Under the pieces are notes generated by a model. The model was given only the letters and a program-made list of their open reading frames with translations, did no database searches and was not told where the DNA came from. A DNA stretch of 48,019 nt from Chlorokybus atmophyticus. Its lineage: Eukaryota > Streptophyta > Chlorokybophyceae > Chlorokybales > Chlorokybaceae. The stretch covers positions 1,935,779-1,983,797 of the forward strand of contig RHPI01003369.1 in NCBI GenBank assembly GCA_009103225.1, written 5' to 3'. Below, one piece after another: positions 11,432 through 22,171 of the stretch (position 1 is its first letter; each line of letters starts with the position of its first letter). The translations under genes and the position numbers were made by a program.

Positions 11432-12259
11432 TGTCGGGTCGGGGGAAGTCGAGCGTTACATTGTCTCGGGCCGCTGCAGGGAAAGTCATGCGTGCTGGTC
11501 CTGGTGCTGCAACATGTTACAACATGTGGCAAAAGTAAAAGGTAACCCAGCTTGTATGGCGAGGATTGCTTGGTGGAGCCGCTCCACTATTGCTGAACAC
11601 GGACATGTGGAGGCGGTGTCTTCCTTAGTATACATGCTGTGCTGTAGGACACACAGTCAACAAGCCACTACTATAGGTAGTGCTGTTTACACAGTTCTTT
11701 GCGTGAGCGGAAGATGTGTTAAACTGTTAAGTGAGATGAATGAGCAAGCAACACGTGGATACTATGCCCTGACTGATGCCAACAAGCACACTACAACAAG
11801 GCACACCAGGCCCACAGTGATGACAAGCACGATGCACACGCGAGCATGCACAGGCTCTCACACAGTGAGGGGGTTCTTGGTAACCGGGATGGCGTGTTCG
11901 TAGTTCAAGTCGTTTCACAAGCTCTTAGCTTTCTCACTCACAGTGTCATCAGCTGTTCCGGTGAACACTGTGACTACTTATACAAGTCAAATCATGATTG
12001 TTCAGAACAAAAGCTAACGGTCATATCGAGGCTATTTCCACAGCGATTGTCACTCGATATATAACACAACTTATAGCTGAACTCACAACTGAACAACTAC
12101 GCGCGGTGCCTATGTGGGCTGTGGTCGTGAGCTACCCTGAAGTCATAACCTAGCTAATGGTCAGGGACGCGCGCGCATTGGTATGTCGATAGGCCGGGCG
12201 ACGGTTTTGATGCAGACATGCCCGATGAAGGCTGGTATGTGTGGGCACCGGGCATGACA
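11432..12259 (-). repeat. Complete terminal repeat of element A (halves A and B)
   Basis: An 828-bp unit that begins TGTCGGGTCG and ends GGCATGACA on the plus strand, giving TGTC/GACA terminal inverted ends. Positions 11432-11668 recur at 12262-12498, and 11669-12259 recur at 22186-22772. It thus contains both halves of the repeat joined at AAGCCAC|TACTA. The outer edge abuts the AATG target duplication. Confidence 0.85.
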
Positions 12260-12261
12260 GC

Positions 12262-12498
12262 TGTCGGGTCGGGGGAAGTCGAGGGTCACACTGTCTCGGG
12301 CCGCTGCAGGGAAAGTCATGCGTGCTAGTCCTGGTGCTGCAACATGTTATAACATGTGGCAAAAGTAAAAGGTAACCCAGCTTGTACGGCGAGGAGTGCT
12401 TGGTGGAGCCGCTCCACTGTTGCTGAACACGGACATGTGGAGGCGGTGTCTTCCTTACCATACATGCTGTGCTGTAGAACACACAGTCAACAAGCCAC
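12262..12498 (-). repeat. Half-repeat A' next to the pol end of element A
   Basis: It is a close copy of 11432-11668 (TGTCGGGTCGGGGG through AACAAGCCAC), separated from the complete repeat by the dinucleotide GC at 12260-12261. On its inner side it ends at AAGCCAC and runs into CCCCCCCTGAG. Read on the minus strand this is a G-rich, polypurine-like tract that directly precedes the repeat, where a polypurine tract would be expected. Confidence 0.85.
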
Positions 12499-12587
12499 CC
12501 CCCCTGAGCTTCTGGGGAGGTTCCGGCTCCAGAGCTCAGTTGCTAACGCAGGTGAGCAGGGCCGTTGGCGCGGCAATCATCGCATCA

Positions 12588-12911
12588 TTACTTCATGGGT
12601 ATTGCGTCCAATGGGGGCTCCAGACTGTAGCAGTGCAGGCCCTTGGTACAGCCATCGCAGAGCATCATGAGTGCGTCATCGCCGGCGCTGCCGCAGCGTT
12701 CACAGCGTGTGCTGCGGGCGGGGCGAGGGTGCTGGATGCGCGCGAAGCCTGCTACATAGGGGAGGTGACATGGCGCGCAATTCACCATGTTGTCTTTCAA
12801 CCTCTCGCCATTCTGACCAAGAAGGTCCAGCACTCCTGTGGGGTACACCTTGAGTACCTTGTAGACGGTGCGGCCCACGGAGGTGTCGAGCGTGTCCTTG
12901 GTGGCTGCCAT
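12588..12911 (-). pseudogene. Integrase C-terminal tail with PHD finger (element A)
   Basis: A 107-residue open frame on the minus strand. Its first part (T-V-Y-K-V-L-K-V-Y-P-T-G-V-L-D-L-L-G) resembles the strand-rich integrase C-terminal barrel and ends NCAPCHLP. A PHD-type zinc finger follows: CERC, then D-D-A-L-M-M-L-C-D-G-C, then GLHCYSLEPPL. In the C4HC3 pattern the first four Cys and the His are present. The Cys expected three residues after the His is Ser (HCYS), and the final W-x-C-x2-C is lost because the frame stops after DAIPMK. PHD fingers read histone H3 tails, so here it occupies the position a chromodomain has in chromoviruses and could have steered integration to marked chromatin. 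It is separated from the integrase core by a stop at about 12933. Confidence 0.7.
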
Positions 12912-12932
12912 GCGGTAGGCACAGTCACCTGC

Positions 12933-13990
12933 TTAAAACCGCCGTTGGCGCTCCTTGTGGAAGCCGCTTCGCACGCGCTCGTAGCGCAGGGTGTCACGGT
13001 GCTGTGCAATGCGCAGGTTGTGAAAGGCCATTGGGACGGTGTGCTCGAACAGCGTGGCACGTGTGGTGATGTCGTGGTGCATCGAGTCGGGATCGTCGAG
13101 GTTGTCCACCACACGGTCCACTTTCTGCTGTGCATGAAAGGGGAGCAACGGCAGACGCCCGAACAGCAAGTAGTATGGGCTGTACTCGCGCAGCGCCGCC
13201 TGCTTTGACGATCGGTAGCCAAGAGCCACCCACAGAAGGTGGTCGTCCCAGGTGTTCTTCTCATAATCCAGCACGTACTTGCGGAGTGCCTTCTTGATAG
13301 TCTGCACCGTCCGCTCGGCTAGACCGTCGGCTTGAGGGTGGTCGCACGAAGTACGGCGATGATCGATGTAGCATCTGTCCAGCAGGGTGTCGAACTCCCC
13401 TCTGAACCCAGTGCCCTTGTCGGTGATGACCTCAGCGCAGCTGCCGAACCGGCTAAGGACATGGGAGAGGAAAGCTTGAGCCACCCCCCTGCTGCTCTTG
13501 TCGCGTAATGGCACCAGCTCCACCCATTTGGAGAAGTGCTCGATCATGATCAGGATTTAGCGGTTGCCCCGCGCCGAGGGTGCCAAGTCTCCCAAGATGT
13601 CGAGTCCCCAGCGGTAGAACAGCCCAGAGATGGGGAGAGGGTGCAAGGTGGCGCTGCGTGTGTAGAGGCTGGCACGTACCATGTCACACTGCTGGCAGCG
13701 ACTTACGAACCCTTAAACCTGTTTGGACAGCCCACCAATATTGCGCCCTTACTAAGCTGACGGTACGCTTGACGCTGAAGTGCCCAAGCTCCGTGTGGAG
13801 GGCAGCGATAATGCCCTCTCGCGTGGCTGGTGTTGGCACCTCCTTGTCCTCGTCTAGGACGCGGCGGTACACTTTGTCACTCGCCCACCGGTAGTGGTGG
13901 GTGCGCTGACTGACACGATCTTTCTCTCGTGCACTCATATTGGAGGGAAGCTGGCCACTTTGAAGGAAGGAGAGTGATGGCTTGTCCATA
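12933..13990 (-). pseudogene. DDE integrase (element A)
   Basis: The core reads from about 13680 down to 12933. It has a W-G-L-D-I-L-G segment (first catalytic Asp, near 13600), then IEHFSKWVELVPL, then E-V-I-T-D-K-G-T-G-F (second Asp), then D-H-P-Q-A-D-G-L-A-E-R-T-V-Q (catalytic Glu). All three acidic residues are present. The preceding zinc-binding region has H-T-E-L-G-H-F in the frame that ends near 13684. Breaks: a frame interruption near 13684, a TAA after GNR at about 13557, and a stop at about 12933 between core and tail. The family inserts the cDNA into the genome. Confidence 0.8.
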
Positions 13991-14820
13991 CCTATGTTCT
14001 GCCTGGTGTCGATGGGTGCCAGCTCGGTGTCGTTAACTTCGATGTCGACCGCGTGGACGTCTCCTAGTGGTGTGGTCACTGCGGGGTCGGTAGCCTCAAG
14101 GGCCGGAACCTCCTTTGTCGTTGAGGTGGTGTTGATCTGGCGCCCTGACCGTAACGCGGCAGCAGCAAACATGGCTGCCATTATGGCTGCCATGATGGTG
14201 GGAGCTGCTGCTGCGGGGCTGAGCTCGTGCCGAGCTCCGGTTTCATCGCTGGTACTACGGTGAGGGTTGCGACTGAGACCATCAGCGCCGTGAATGGTGA
14301 GGCTGGCGAGGTGGTCGATCTCGAAGTCATACTCTTGCAGCAACAGGGCCCAGCGAGCAAGTTTCTCTGTCAGATGTTTGTTGGTCATGAACCACTTGGG
14401 TGGCTGATGATCGGTAATCAGCTGGAATTGTCGACCAAAAAGGAAAGGTCTGAAGAAGGAAATAGCCCATACTGCGGCGAGGCACTCCCCCTCGTAGCTG
14501 CTGTAGTTGGCCTCAGCGCATGTTGTTGCTCCGGCTGGCGTATGACACAATCCGCTCCTTCTTGTTCTCATCGTACTGTACCAGCACAGCCCCCATCCCA
14601 AGTTTGCTTCAGTCGGTGTGGAGGATGAAGGGCTTGTTGTAGTCAGGCCGTGACAGGATGGGAGCGGTGGTGAGCCTGCTCTTTAGCTCCTCAAACGTCT
14701 GCTGTTGTGGCCCCTTCCACGCAAACACCACCTCCTTCGTTAGGAGCTCGTTGAGGGGTCACGCGATCTTTGCGAAGTCTTTCACGAACAGACGATAGTA
14801 CTTGGCAAGGCCCAGAAAGG
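13991..14820 (-). pseudogene. RNase H and linker (element A)
   Basis: It resumes after the solo LTR with FLGLAKYYRLFV and continues PLNELL, F-I-L-H-T-D, G-M-G-A-V-L, the SYEGE-C-L-A-A-V-W-A segment, TDHQPPKW and D-G-L-S-R-N-P. This is the standard Ty3 RNase H module, which degrades RNA in the RNA-DNA hybrid. A TGA at 14609-14611 replaces the Trp that element B keeps (HTDWS), a G-to-A change in the sense strand. Another stop lies just before PLNELL. The acidic residues of HTD and of GE are present. Confidence 0.78.
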
Positions 14821-15243
14821 TGTTGAAGGACTAGCATGCACATGTAGCTGAGGCAAGCATAGACACACAGAGACAGAGCTACCGCCACCAGAGCATACAC
14901 AAGTCACATCACATTCATCTATTACAAATTGTCTGCTGGTTCTTATATCAGCCAGTTACACACACGTCTACGTTTGCAAGCACTGCGTAAGCTATACTCA
15001 GCCTTTTAACGCGCTCTAAGCTGTGTTGTCTTTATACAATCAGAGCTGTCCAACAAGCTCTTACACGCCTAATATGAGTAAGTATACGCGGAGATATGAA
15101 GCAGTAAGTAAGGCTCCAGTCTGGAGTCTGGAGTCTGGTCCGACGACGCCACCTTGCTAAGTCCGGACCTAGTGCTCGTCCTTACGACCTTCTACTCCTG
15201 TGTGGAGGGTCGATGCTGATCGTATGTAAGAATACTCTCAACA
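14821..15243. mobile_element. Solo LTR inserted in the pol gene of element A
   Basis: A 423-bp insertion with ends TGTTGAAGGA...CTCTCAACA. The terminal inverted repeat is TGTTGA/TCAACA, and it is flanked by the perfect 5-bp duplication AAAGG (14816-14820 and 15244-15248). It splits the codons between L-T-R-L-R-A-F and FLGLA in the pol frame; removing it and one target copy rejoins the frame of the host element. TGTTG...CAACA ends and a 5-bp duplication are typical of Ty1/copia LTRs, so a copia-type origin is likely but unproven. On the minus strand there is a TATAAAG near its middle, suggesting that orientation. It also holds a short CTGGAGT tandem near 15118-15138. No internal coding region remains, so it arose by LTR-LTR recombination. 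Confidence 0.88.
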
Positions 15244-15248
15244 AAAGG

Positions 15249-15990
15249 CACGCAGACGCGTAAGGTCTGTGGGAGCAAGGGATAGCCGCCAAAGCCTCCA
15301 CCTTTGCCTGTTGTACGTACACACCGTGAGACACAATCATGTGCCCTAGGTAGGGTACCTTGCAAGTGAAGAAGGTGCACTTGTCGGGGTGCACTGTCAT
15401 CCCCACCCCCTTGAGTCTCTCCAGCACTTCCTCGATGTGCTGCAGGAACTCGTCGTTACTGCGATTAAAAATGAGAATGTCGTCGATGTAGCATCGCGCG
15501 AAGCCAGCCCCTTCAAGGCTTTGTCCATGACGCGCTGGAACTTGGCAGGAGCGTTCTTCAGTCCGAAGGGCACGACCTTCCACTGGTACAGCTGCCGTTT
15601 GCCCCAGAAAGAGGTCTTGTGCTTGTCCTCCTCCTTGATGGCGATCTCGTTGTACCCTTGTCGCATATCTAGGATGCTAAAGACGGTGCAGTATCCTACA
15701 TCATAAAAGATACCCTCTGCAGTAGGCATTGGAAACTTGTTTTGTTTAGTCTTGTTGTTGAGGGGGCGATAGTCGCCGCACATGCGCCGGTCTGTCTAAT
15801 TGCCTGCTGAATCCTTTTTTAGGGGCATGACGGTCGCAGCCGCAAAGTCCGACGTGGACTCCTCAATCAGGCCTGCATTCAGCAGAGCCTTGCACCTCTG
15901 CTCGACCAAGTCTTCTTCCAACTTAAAGAGTTGGTACTGTCGCCGAGACACCGACTCGGTGTCCACCAACTCGATGGCCATCTGATAAAC
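15249..15990 (-). pseudogene. Reverse transcriptase (element A)
   Basis: Starting near 15981 (E-L-V-D-T-E-S), it runs through A-A-A-T-V-M-P-L-K-K-D, MCGDYRPLN, SILDMRQGYNEI, LYQWKVVPFGLKNAP and the catalytic box CYIDDILIF (YIDD codons at 15479-15490), then C-T-F-F and PYLGHMIVSHG. This is a canonical Ty3/gypsy RT that copies element RNA into cDNA. YIDD is intact, unlike in element B. Breaks: a stop between S-A-G-N and R-R-M-C at about 15796 and a frameshift near 15535-15540, before the YIDD box. Confidence 0.85.
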
Positions 15991-16101
15991 TGAGCAAACA
16001 CCCAGTTCCCTTACGCTAAAACTGAACTGGCTTCTCCACTTGTCGAAGAGAGCCTCCAGTTCTCGCGTCGGGCCTGTAGCCAGTGGTCCAATGGCATGGG
16101 A

Positions 16102-17412
16102 TCAAGAGGTAGCGTTGGCGACCACTGGGATGTCCTCCACAGTGACTGCTGCCTGCTCCTCCATATGGGCAATTTCGAGGGCGGTGTGTGCCGCTTTGGT
16201 CTCTTGCACGCGATCGGCCCACCCCCCTGCCAGGTGTTCAAGCTCCTGGAAGGACACATGGCGGTCTTGGAGAGCAAAGCACATTTTTAATAACCATACC
16301 ATGTTGTTCTGATCCATGGCGCGTCCCAATAATTGGCATTTGCTGATTGTCGGTCAGCGTGGAACATGTGATACTGCCTGGAGAGAAGCCCATGGCGCGT
16401 TCGCGCTCACGTGCGTTGGGTTCCTCCAGCTGGCCTGTGTTTGAACCCAACACCATGCCTGCGCCGCGGTCGCGGAAGGCGTACGATCCTAGGTAGGACA
16501 CCAGCGTGGGGAGCGCACGACGTGATTGCCCAGGCTGGTTGCACTGGTAGAAGTGGTGGTGATCGCGACGGGTGACTGGTTGTGCTGATCAGAGTTTAAG
16601 ATAGCGTCGACTGTCAGATAGCGTGGACGACTGCTGTGCAAATATTCAGCAGCAAAGAGATCTTCGACTGTTGCCAGGTTGGTCCACTTGGCGCGGACGC
16701 GATGATCACGGGAGCTATGTCGCGCTACGTTGATTCTGAGAGGATGCCCCAATAAGGAACACACCTATCGGAAGCTGTTGGCCTCGTGATGGCGCTTATC
16801 GTCCTCAGAGTGCACATTTTCGATGATGTATTCTGGAGGCCTGGACAGCTGGTTGCTCTGCAAAATTTTAATGCCACGCATCAGTTCCCAGAACAGTTGT
16901 GAGCGAGGATCAGTGAGCCCTTGCCCGCTGCCTGCTCTGAAGTGTCCTTGACACTCCTATCCTGCTATCAGCAGGTCGATGTTGCCCACCGTTGGGAGGT
17001 GATCCGCAATGATTAAACGGATGTTCTGTGGCAGTGCCTTCAGACTGCCTTGCAGTGCCGATAGCGAAAGTCGCTGCGGGTAGCATTTGTGTAGGTGGCG
17101 CAGGTGGTGTTTCAGGGCAATCTGTGCGTGTGGATCAGGGTCACAGTAGAATTACTTAATGACCGTCGCGCCGGTATTGAGGACAGTGGCGAGGCCACTA
17201 CCTATTCCTCTGAATAGTTCATTCGCGGTGATGCCTTGTTGTTGCCGGAATAAGTGAGACTCCACTACTCCAGTGGCCATCTGGTGTTGTTCCTGGACAG
17301 CAGCTTGGTCCTTGTAGAGAGAGAACCGTGAAGTGAGCCGCGGTCTGGTCGGTAGCAGATGTGCGACCACCTGTGCGCGCCAGCGGCGTTCCGCTGGTTG
17401 CTGGTGGGCCAC
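16102..17412 (-). pseudogene. Cytosine-5 DNA methyltransferase domain (element A)
   Basis: This pol segment lies between protease and RT. Motif I is ELFRGIGSGLATVL near 17170-17230. Motif IV reads A-G-stop-E-C-Q-G-H-F-R-A-G: the catalytic Cys codon is at 16951-16953, and the Trp kept in element B is a TAG at 16957-16959. ENV (motif VI) lies in I-I-E-N-V. An R-V-R-A-K-W-T-N-L segment corresponds to motif VIII. The C-terminal part has RERERAMGF and motif X-like GRAMDQNNMVWLL. These are the ordered motifs of C5-cytosine methyltransferases, which move a methyl group from S-adenosylmethionine to cytosine in DNA. The tail from 16329 to 16102 is a helical linker into RT. Several stops and frameshifts break it. 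Shared motif order with element B makes the call firm. Confidence 0.82.
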
Positions 17413-17539
17413 TTCCTCAGTGGCATCTTCCTAAGACTCGTCGTATGGGATAGGAAAGTCTTGGTCCGAGTTGTGGGTGACCACCGCAAATGATCTGTCA
17501 GTGGTTGTCGAGCCTGACTTGTGGGTCGCTGTCGCAGCT

Positions 17540-18060
17540 GACGTGTCAGTGTTGCCGACAACGATCTGTAGGTGGCTGTTGCAGCTGACCTTGGGTGGGA
17601 ACGAGTGCGGGCCACCAACTCGAAAGGCAGATATCCTTGAACCTCTCCGTCCTCCTCATCCCAATGAGGACGAAACCAGGCCTTTTCTGTTTAGCAGTCC
17701 AGCCCCATGCCAACGGGGAAGTTGAAGTCCTGTCCCAACAACAGGTCGAAGGATCCTGCGTCGGTGACCACACACTTCTGTATGATCTCGGTGCTGTGGG
17801 ACGGGTCCACTCCTATTAAGCGAATGCAGAGGGCTTGCTTGGTGATACCGATCACCTTGTCACGGCTGCGCTGTCAAGCACGTATGGGCATGGCATCAGC
17901 TCAGCGCTGGTGATGCCAAGGTCACGTGCGAGGTAACATCCGATAATGACAGGCTGGGCTCCAGAGTTCAGCATCACTTGCTTGGCTGCTTGCTCATTGA
18001 TTGTGACATGCTTGCCTTGGTTGGCGATCATGGCCGCGTTGGCATGGATGCGCAGTCGCT
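17540..18060 (-). pseudogene. Retropepsin-like protease with altered active site (element A)
   Basis: The segment K-Q-V-M-L-N-S-G-A-Q-P-V-I-I-G is the retropepsin active-site strand, and F-D-L-L-L-G-Q-D-F about 60 residues later is the hydrophobic flap-to-helix motif. The catalytic Asp is replaced by Asn (codon AAC, complement at 17966-17968), whereas element B keeps LLDTGA, so this copy should be inactive. A stop follows G-M-G-L-D-C. The family cleaves the Gag and Pol polyproteins. Confidence 0.72.
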
Positions 18061-20234
18061 TGAATCGTCGGTAGCGTGTGCGTGGGGTGTCTGCTGCTGC
18101 AGTCTCCTCCGGTGGTATCAAGCGCAGTGCGGCAAGCGCCCCTTTGCCCAGCTGAGTCTTGCGCACTTCCTTGACCGCGGCCTGGCCCGAACCGTCCTTG
18201 CCTTGGCTGTTCATGAACACGCTGTGGCTTGGGTGCCGGCAGTGCTGCCTGCGGCTGTCCTGGTGGTGGCGCCGGGGGATTGCGTCTCTGTGTGGCCGGG
18301 GTCATTCCTGGCGGCGTGGCCAGTGACTGTTGGGGAAACCCTGAAAGACCGGGTGTTTGTGGGCCCGCCTCCCGTGCAACCTGATTTTCCACATAAGTCC
18401 AGCATACTGCATGAGCTGCCTCCCTGACCAGTATACCTTCCCATGTGGCTGTTGTGTTGTTAATCACGTCACTCCAGCGATGATTCTGAGGCATGGGCTG
18501 GAAGTACACTGCGCGCAGAAGCCGCGCTCGTATGGCGTGGGTGATGGTGGGGACCCTTATGATCCCTGCCATGTAGGCATCCCATCTGCCATTGACCACT
18601 CCCACCTTCAACACCGTTGTTGCTCGCGCCCGCACAGTGAGGTAAATCTCTGGCTGTTGGACATGCTGCTCGTAGGCAGCTGAGATGTGTCTGCGTTGCC
18701 GCGCTGCTTCCACCCCTGGTCACCTCTATGGCCTCTTGTACTCCTTCTAAGGTGTCGGTGGATGTCGAGGCAACCTCGTCACGGGCTTGCCGTAGTGACT
18801 GCAGGAAGGCGTCCACCCAGAGCAATCTGGTGCTGAAGGCGAGCAGGGGGACTGCGGGGTGGTTGGTGACTAGCCTAGTTACCAGTCTTGCTCGAGCTGC
18901 GTTACCACCGTCTAGCATCCCCAGCATCCGCCTCAGGCCGATGCCTTCTTGTCGGTGCAGCATGGTTGCTTGTTGCAACATGGCAGTACGTAGTTGCTGT
19001 TCCCCGATTGAACCCGCTCCATCTCGTTGTGTCCACCCTTGCGGTGTGAGGTAGCCTCTCCTTGGATCCCGTTGATCTCCAGGCAAGTCTTCCAACAAGG
19101 CGGGTAGCAGCGGGGCGATCACCCCCCTGATTTGTTAGACTAGCGCCCTCGTATGGTCACCGTTGGGCTCAATGACGAGAGGTGTTGTACTGGATGATGG
19201 GCCACCGACTGTTGGCTAAAAAATGTCACTGCGAGAATCGGCAAGGGCGTGCGCTCTTGCGTCGATTGCCGCCGCTTGATCTTGTCGCCAGGTGAATGCC
19301 GGTTCCAGCGCGGTGTAGCGCTCATGACGTCGAACGGTATCGAGGGGCCTCAGTGCTTCATTGTCACCCACAGGCATGTCGGCTGTATCAGCGATGTGCT
19401 GCTGTACGTTGGGTTGCCCTTCCCTATACGTGTCCAGTGGGCTGGGCTCAAAGGGTTCATGACGGATTGGTGCGGGTTGGCGTGGCGCCATCTGCATATC
19501 GTCATGCAGAGTCTAGAACAACTACACTGCCAGCTCCAGTACAATAGGCGTTCTGACAACGAAGCCACGGTCTCGCATGGGAGGTGCCGTGGCGGCGAGG
19601 ATTTCATCCTCCAGCTGTCGCTGAGTTTGTTTTGGCAGCGTGTGAGATTCAGGCAGTGGGAAGACTCAATCACTGCGTTCAACGCGTGTTGTGCGCTCCC
19701 CTCTGCGCCCAAAAGCAATGGTAGTGGGATCTGCCCCACGCATGATGGTCTCTCAAGCACGCTTAGCTTGCTGACCTCGCGGGGCAGCCTGAGTGAGGTC
19801 GTGGGCGGGCAATGTAGCTGAGCGTGTTGCTGCAGCGGCAGCAAGCTCGACGATGGCACTGTCGATGGTGGCGAGAGTGCCGCTGAATGGCGCGAGAGTG
19901 GTCTCAAAGCCTGTTGGCACAAGTGGTTCTGCGATTGGAGCGGGATCGGTGCGACCTACTGCTGCAGGGTCGGTGATAGCGGTGGCTGTGGCCTGCTCAC
20001 CAGTGTGGGCGCAACGGTGCTCACCAGTAGACCAGTTTCTGGTGAGATTGGAGCAGTTACTGCTAGCGCTGACGAAATTGACGTCGTAGCCAATGTAACC
20101 ACTGCGGCTGGTGTAGTACCACTGGTGGCTTCAAAGGAGGTGGCTGCTGACGATGTTGCGGCTTCCCCTCGAACTCGCCGGGATGGTTGAATACGTGACG
20201 GAGTGCTGGTGTCTCTCGTGCGCTTTGGAGCCAT
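18061..20234 (-). pseudogene. Unrecognised N-terminal region of pol (element A)
   Basis: The second frame of element A appears to open at 20234 with MAPKRTRDTS and a basic, Ser/Thr/Ala-rich leader. It continues in broken pieces through 19497-19216 (QPNVQQHIAD), 19122-18760 (L-L-P-A-L-L-E-D-L, Q-Q-A-T-M-L-H-R-Q-E) and 18713-18220, which is Pro/Gln-rich before the protease. Roughly 650 codons separate gag from protease. Predicted character: helical, Gln/Arg-rich, no zinc knuckle. Element B has a region of similar size and position (41459-38400) that also begins with a basic leader. I know no family for it. It could be a second structural protein or an extension of Gag-Pol. Confidence 0.5.
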
Positions 20235-20270
20235 CAGTGCCCACCGGGCAGAGTAACAGGCGCGGTAGTC

Positions 20271-21800
20271 CTACTCCTTGTCTTCCTCCAAGCGTGCCAT
20301 ACATGCCATGAGGGCAGCCATATGGTCATTACCTGGCGGTTGGGCTGGAGCCTTGGCGGCAACAGCAGCAGCGCGCGGACGTTCTTCCAGTCCCTTACGC
20401 TAAGGAGGACAATTCTTCCCCCTGTAGCCTTGCTCTTCCTTGCGAGCGTTGGCGTATTTGTTGGTGTGGTTATGGCCTCCTGTGTGATTGCTGTTGTAGC
20501 CACCAGAGTTGTTGCCGTTGTGGCCTCCAGTGTTGTTGCTGTTGTAGTTGTTGATGGGTCTCAACTCGGGGAATTTGAGCCAGCAGACTGACTTCAAGTG
20601 GCCTGTCTTGTGACAGTAGTCGCGGGCCAGAGTGAGTACTCTTCGGTGCACTTCTTTTGGTAGTGCCCATGCCGTCCACAGCGATGACACAGCTCAGGGG
20701 CAAACAAAGCAGCATACGCTGATCGTTTCCCTTTGTCGCGTGCTGGTGGAGCGTCGCGGCCACGTTCGCGGCGCGGAGGCTCGACAGTTGTGCTGGCTAC
20801 AGGCCGTGAGGCGCTGCGGTTGGTGTCCAGCACTGCCTTCTCATACACCAAGCGCTTATGAATGGCTTGTGCAGTCTCGAAAGCTTCCTCGAGCGTGTAG
20901 CCAAGGGGCCTGCTGTAGTTCAGGGTCAGGCGCGTCAACACGCTGAGGGTGGCATCCAACTCATTGACTTATACCACTGCAGCCGCCTCATCACTGACGA
21001 TCTTGTAGTCAGTGTCCTTCAACAGTCCTTCTAGTCTGGAGTACAGGCGTTAGGGGTCCTCATTGGGCTTGCGCCGGAACCGCCTCAACTCCTCCACTTT
21101 GCTAGTGGTCTGCGGTGGGAAGGTGCGACGAAGTGCAGCGTATAGAGATTTGCGTGGAGAGTCTGAGATGGCAGCACCTATAGTGATGGCTGGTGCACGC
21201 AGTGCAATTGACCCGAGGGTGAAAGCACTGCCTCCTGCACGAGAGCTAGGTGTTGCCATAGGTAGGGGCGTGCCCACCTCAACGGCTGCAGTTCGTTGTT
21301 CTTCAAGGATGGTGGCAGAACGGTCCAGGATCCGGGCCCGTCGCGCGGCCGTCTTTATCTCAATCTCTGCAAGTCAGGTTGACAATCACCAACTTCGGTT
21401 CCTCCTCCTCTGCTCTATTAATGGCTGCCGCTATAAACAACCCGGAAACTGCAGCGGGAGTGGCAGGTGGAAAGACGGCTGCTGGACGGTGCAGTGATGC
21501 AGGTGCTATGGTACTGGCAAGCTCGCCATAACCATCAACTCGATGCAATTCAGCAACAGCCTTTCAAACATCATGTGCTTCATGGTCCAGATACTGAGCT
21601 GCAATGTGAAAAGAGATCTCATCGGACCAGTCTTTGTTCTTCAGAGCCTGCTGTCGCATCTTGGAGTGGAACTTGATGATGAATTTGTACAGAGAGGTAG
21701 TGCCAGCACGTCCGGAGAAGCGCAGGGACGTGGTTGAGCTGGAAGACTCCATCTCGTAGTCGTCACTGTCAGCTGAGCGTGGGGAAGCTCGATGCCGTGG
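20271..21800 (-). pseudogene. Gag with CCHC zinc knuckles (element A)
   Basis: The capsid-like part begins near 21800 with R-F-S-G-R-A-G-T-T-S-L-Y-K-F and continues W-S-D-E-I-S-F-H-I-A-A-Q-Y-L-D-H, matching the same region in element B. Knuckle 1 is CHRCGRHGHYQKKC near 20680-20700. Knuckle 2 is DYCHKTGHLKSVC near 20585-20625, where the first Cys has become Arg. A low-complexity Asn/Gly/His tail (repeats of N-N-T-G-G-H-N) follows, and a short helical end stops at 20271-20273. Gag packages the element RNA. At least one TAG (after GKNCPP, near 20400) and frameshifts break it. Confidence 0.72.
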
Positions 21801-22171
21801 AGTGGACAGGATTGGAGTGAAGTCAGAGATAGCACGTGAGCCTCTGCTGCTACAATCGTTGCTCCCGTCGCTGGTCCGCTCGTAGGTGAGGTTGGAGGTT
21901 GGGCTCCACCTGCTGAGGTCACCCTCGTCTATTGGAGAGAACGGGATGGGCCTGCTCTTACAGCTAGTCCAAAGGTGAAAGTGTATGCATGGTAGAGTGT
22001 TTGTGCTCTTCCGCCTGTCGCGATGCCGCTACCACTCACCACACTAGTGCTTACGTGCGCACTATGTAATGACAGAGATAATGAATGCCCAGGGATGTGT
22101 CCCCAGATACAGATTGCACTATCTGATGCAGAATGCAATGCACTCACTTGAGCAAAGAGGGTGACACTGTG

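Noticed and set aside
12396-13208. A 270-codon plus-strand open frame
   Set aside because: It runs antisense to the integrase and PHD region of element A and shows no domain pattern of its own; the minus-strand reading has clear motifs.
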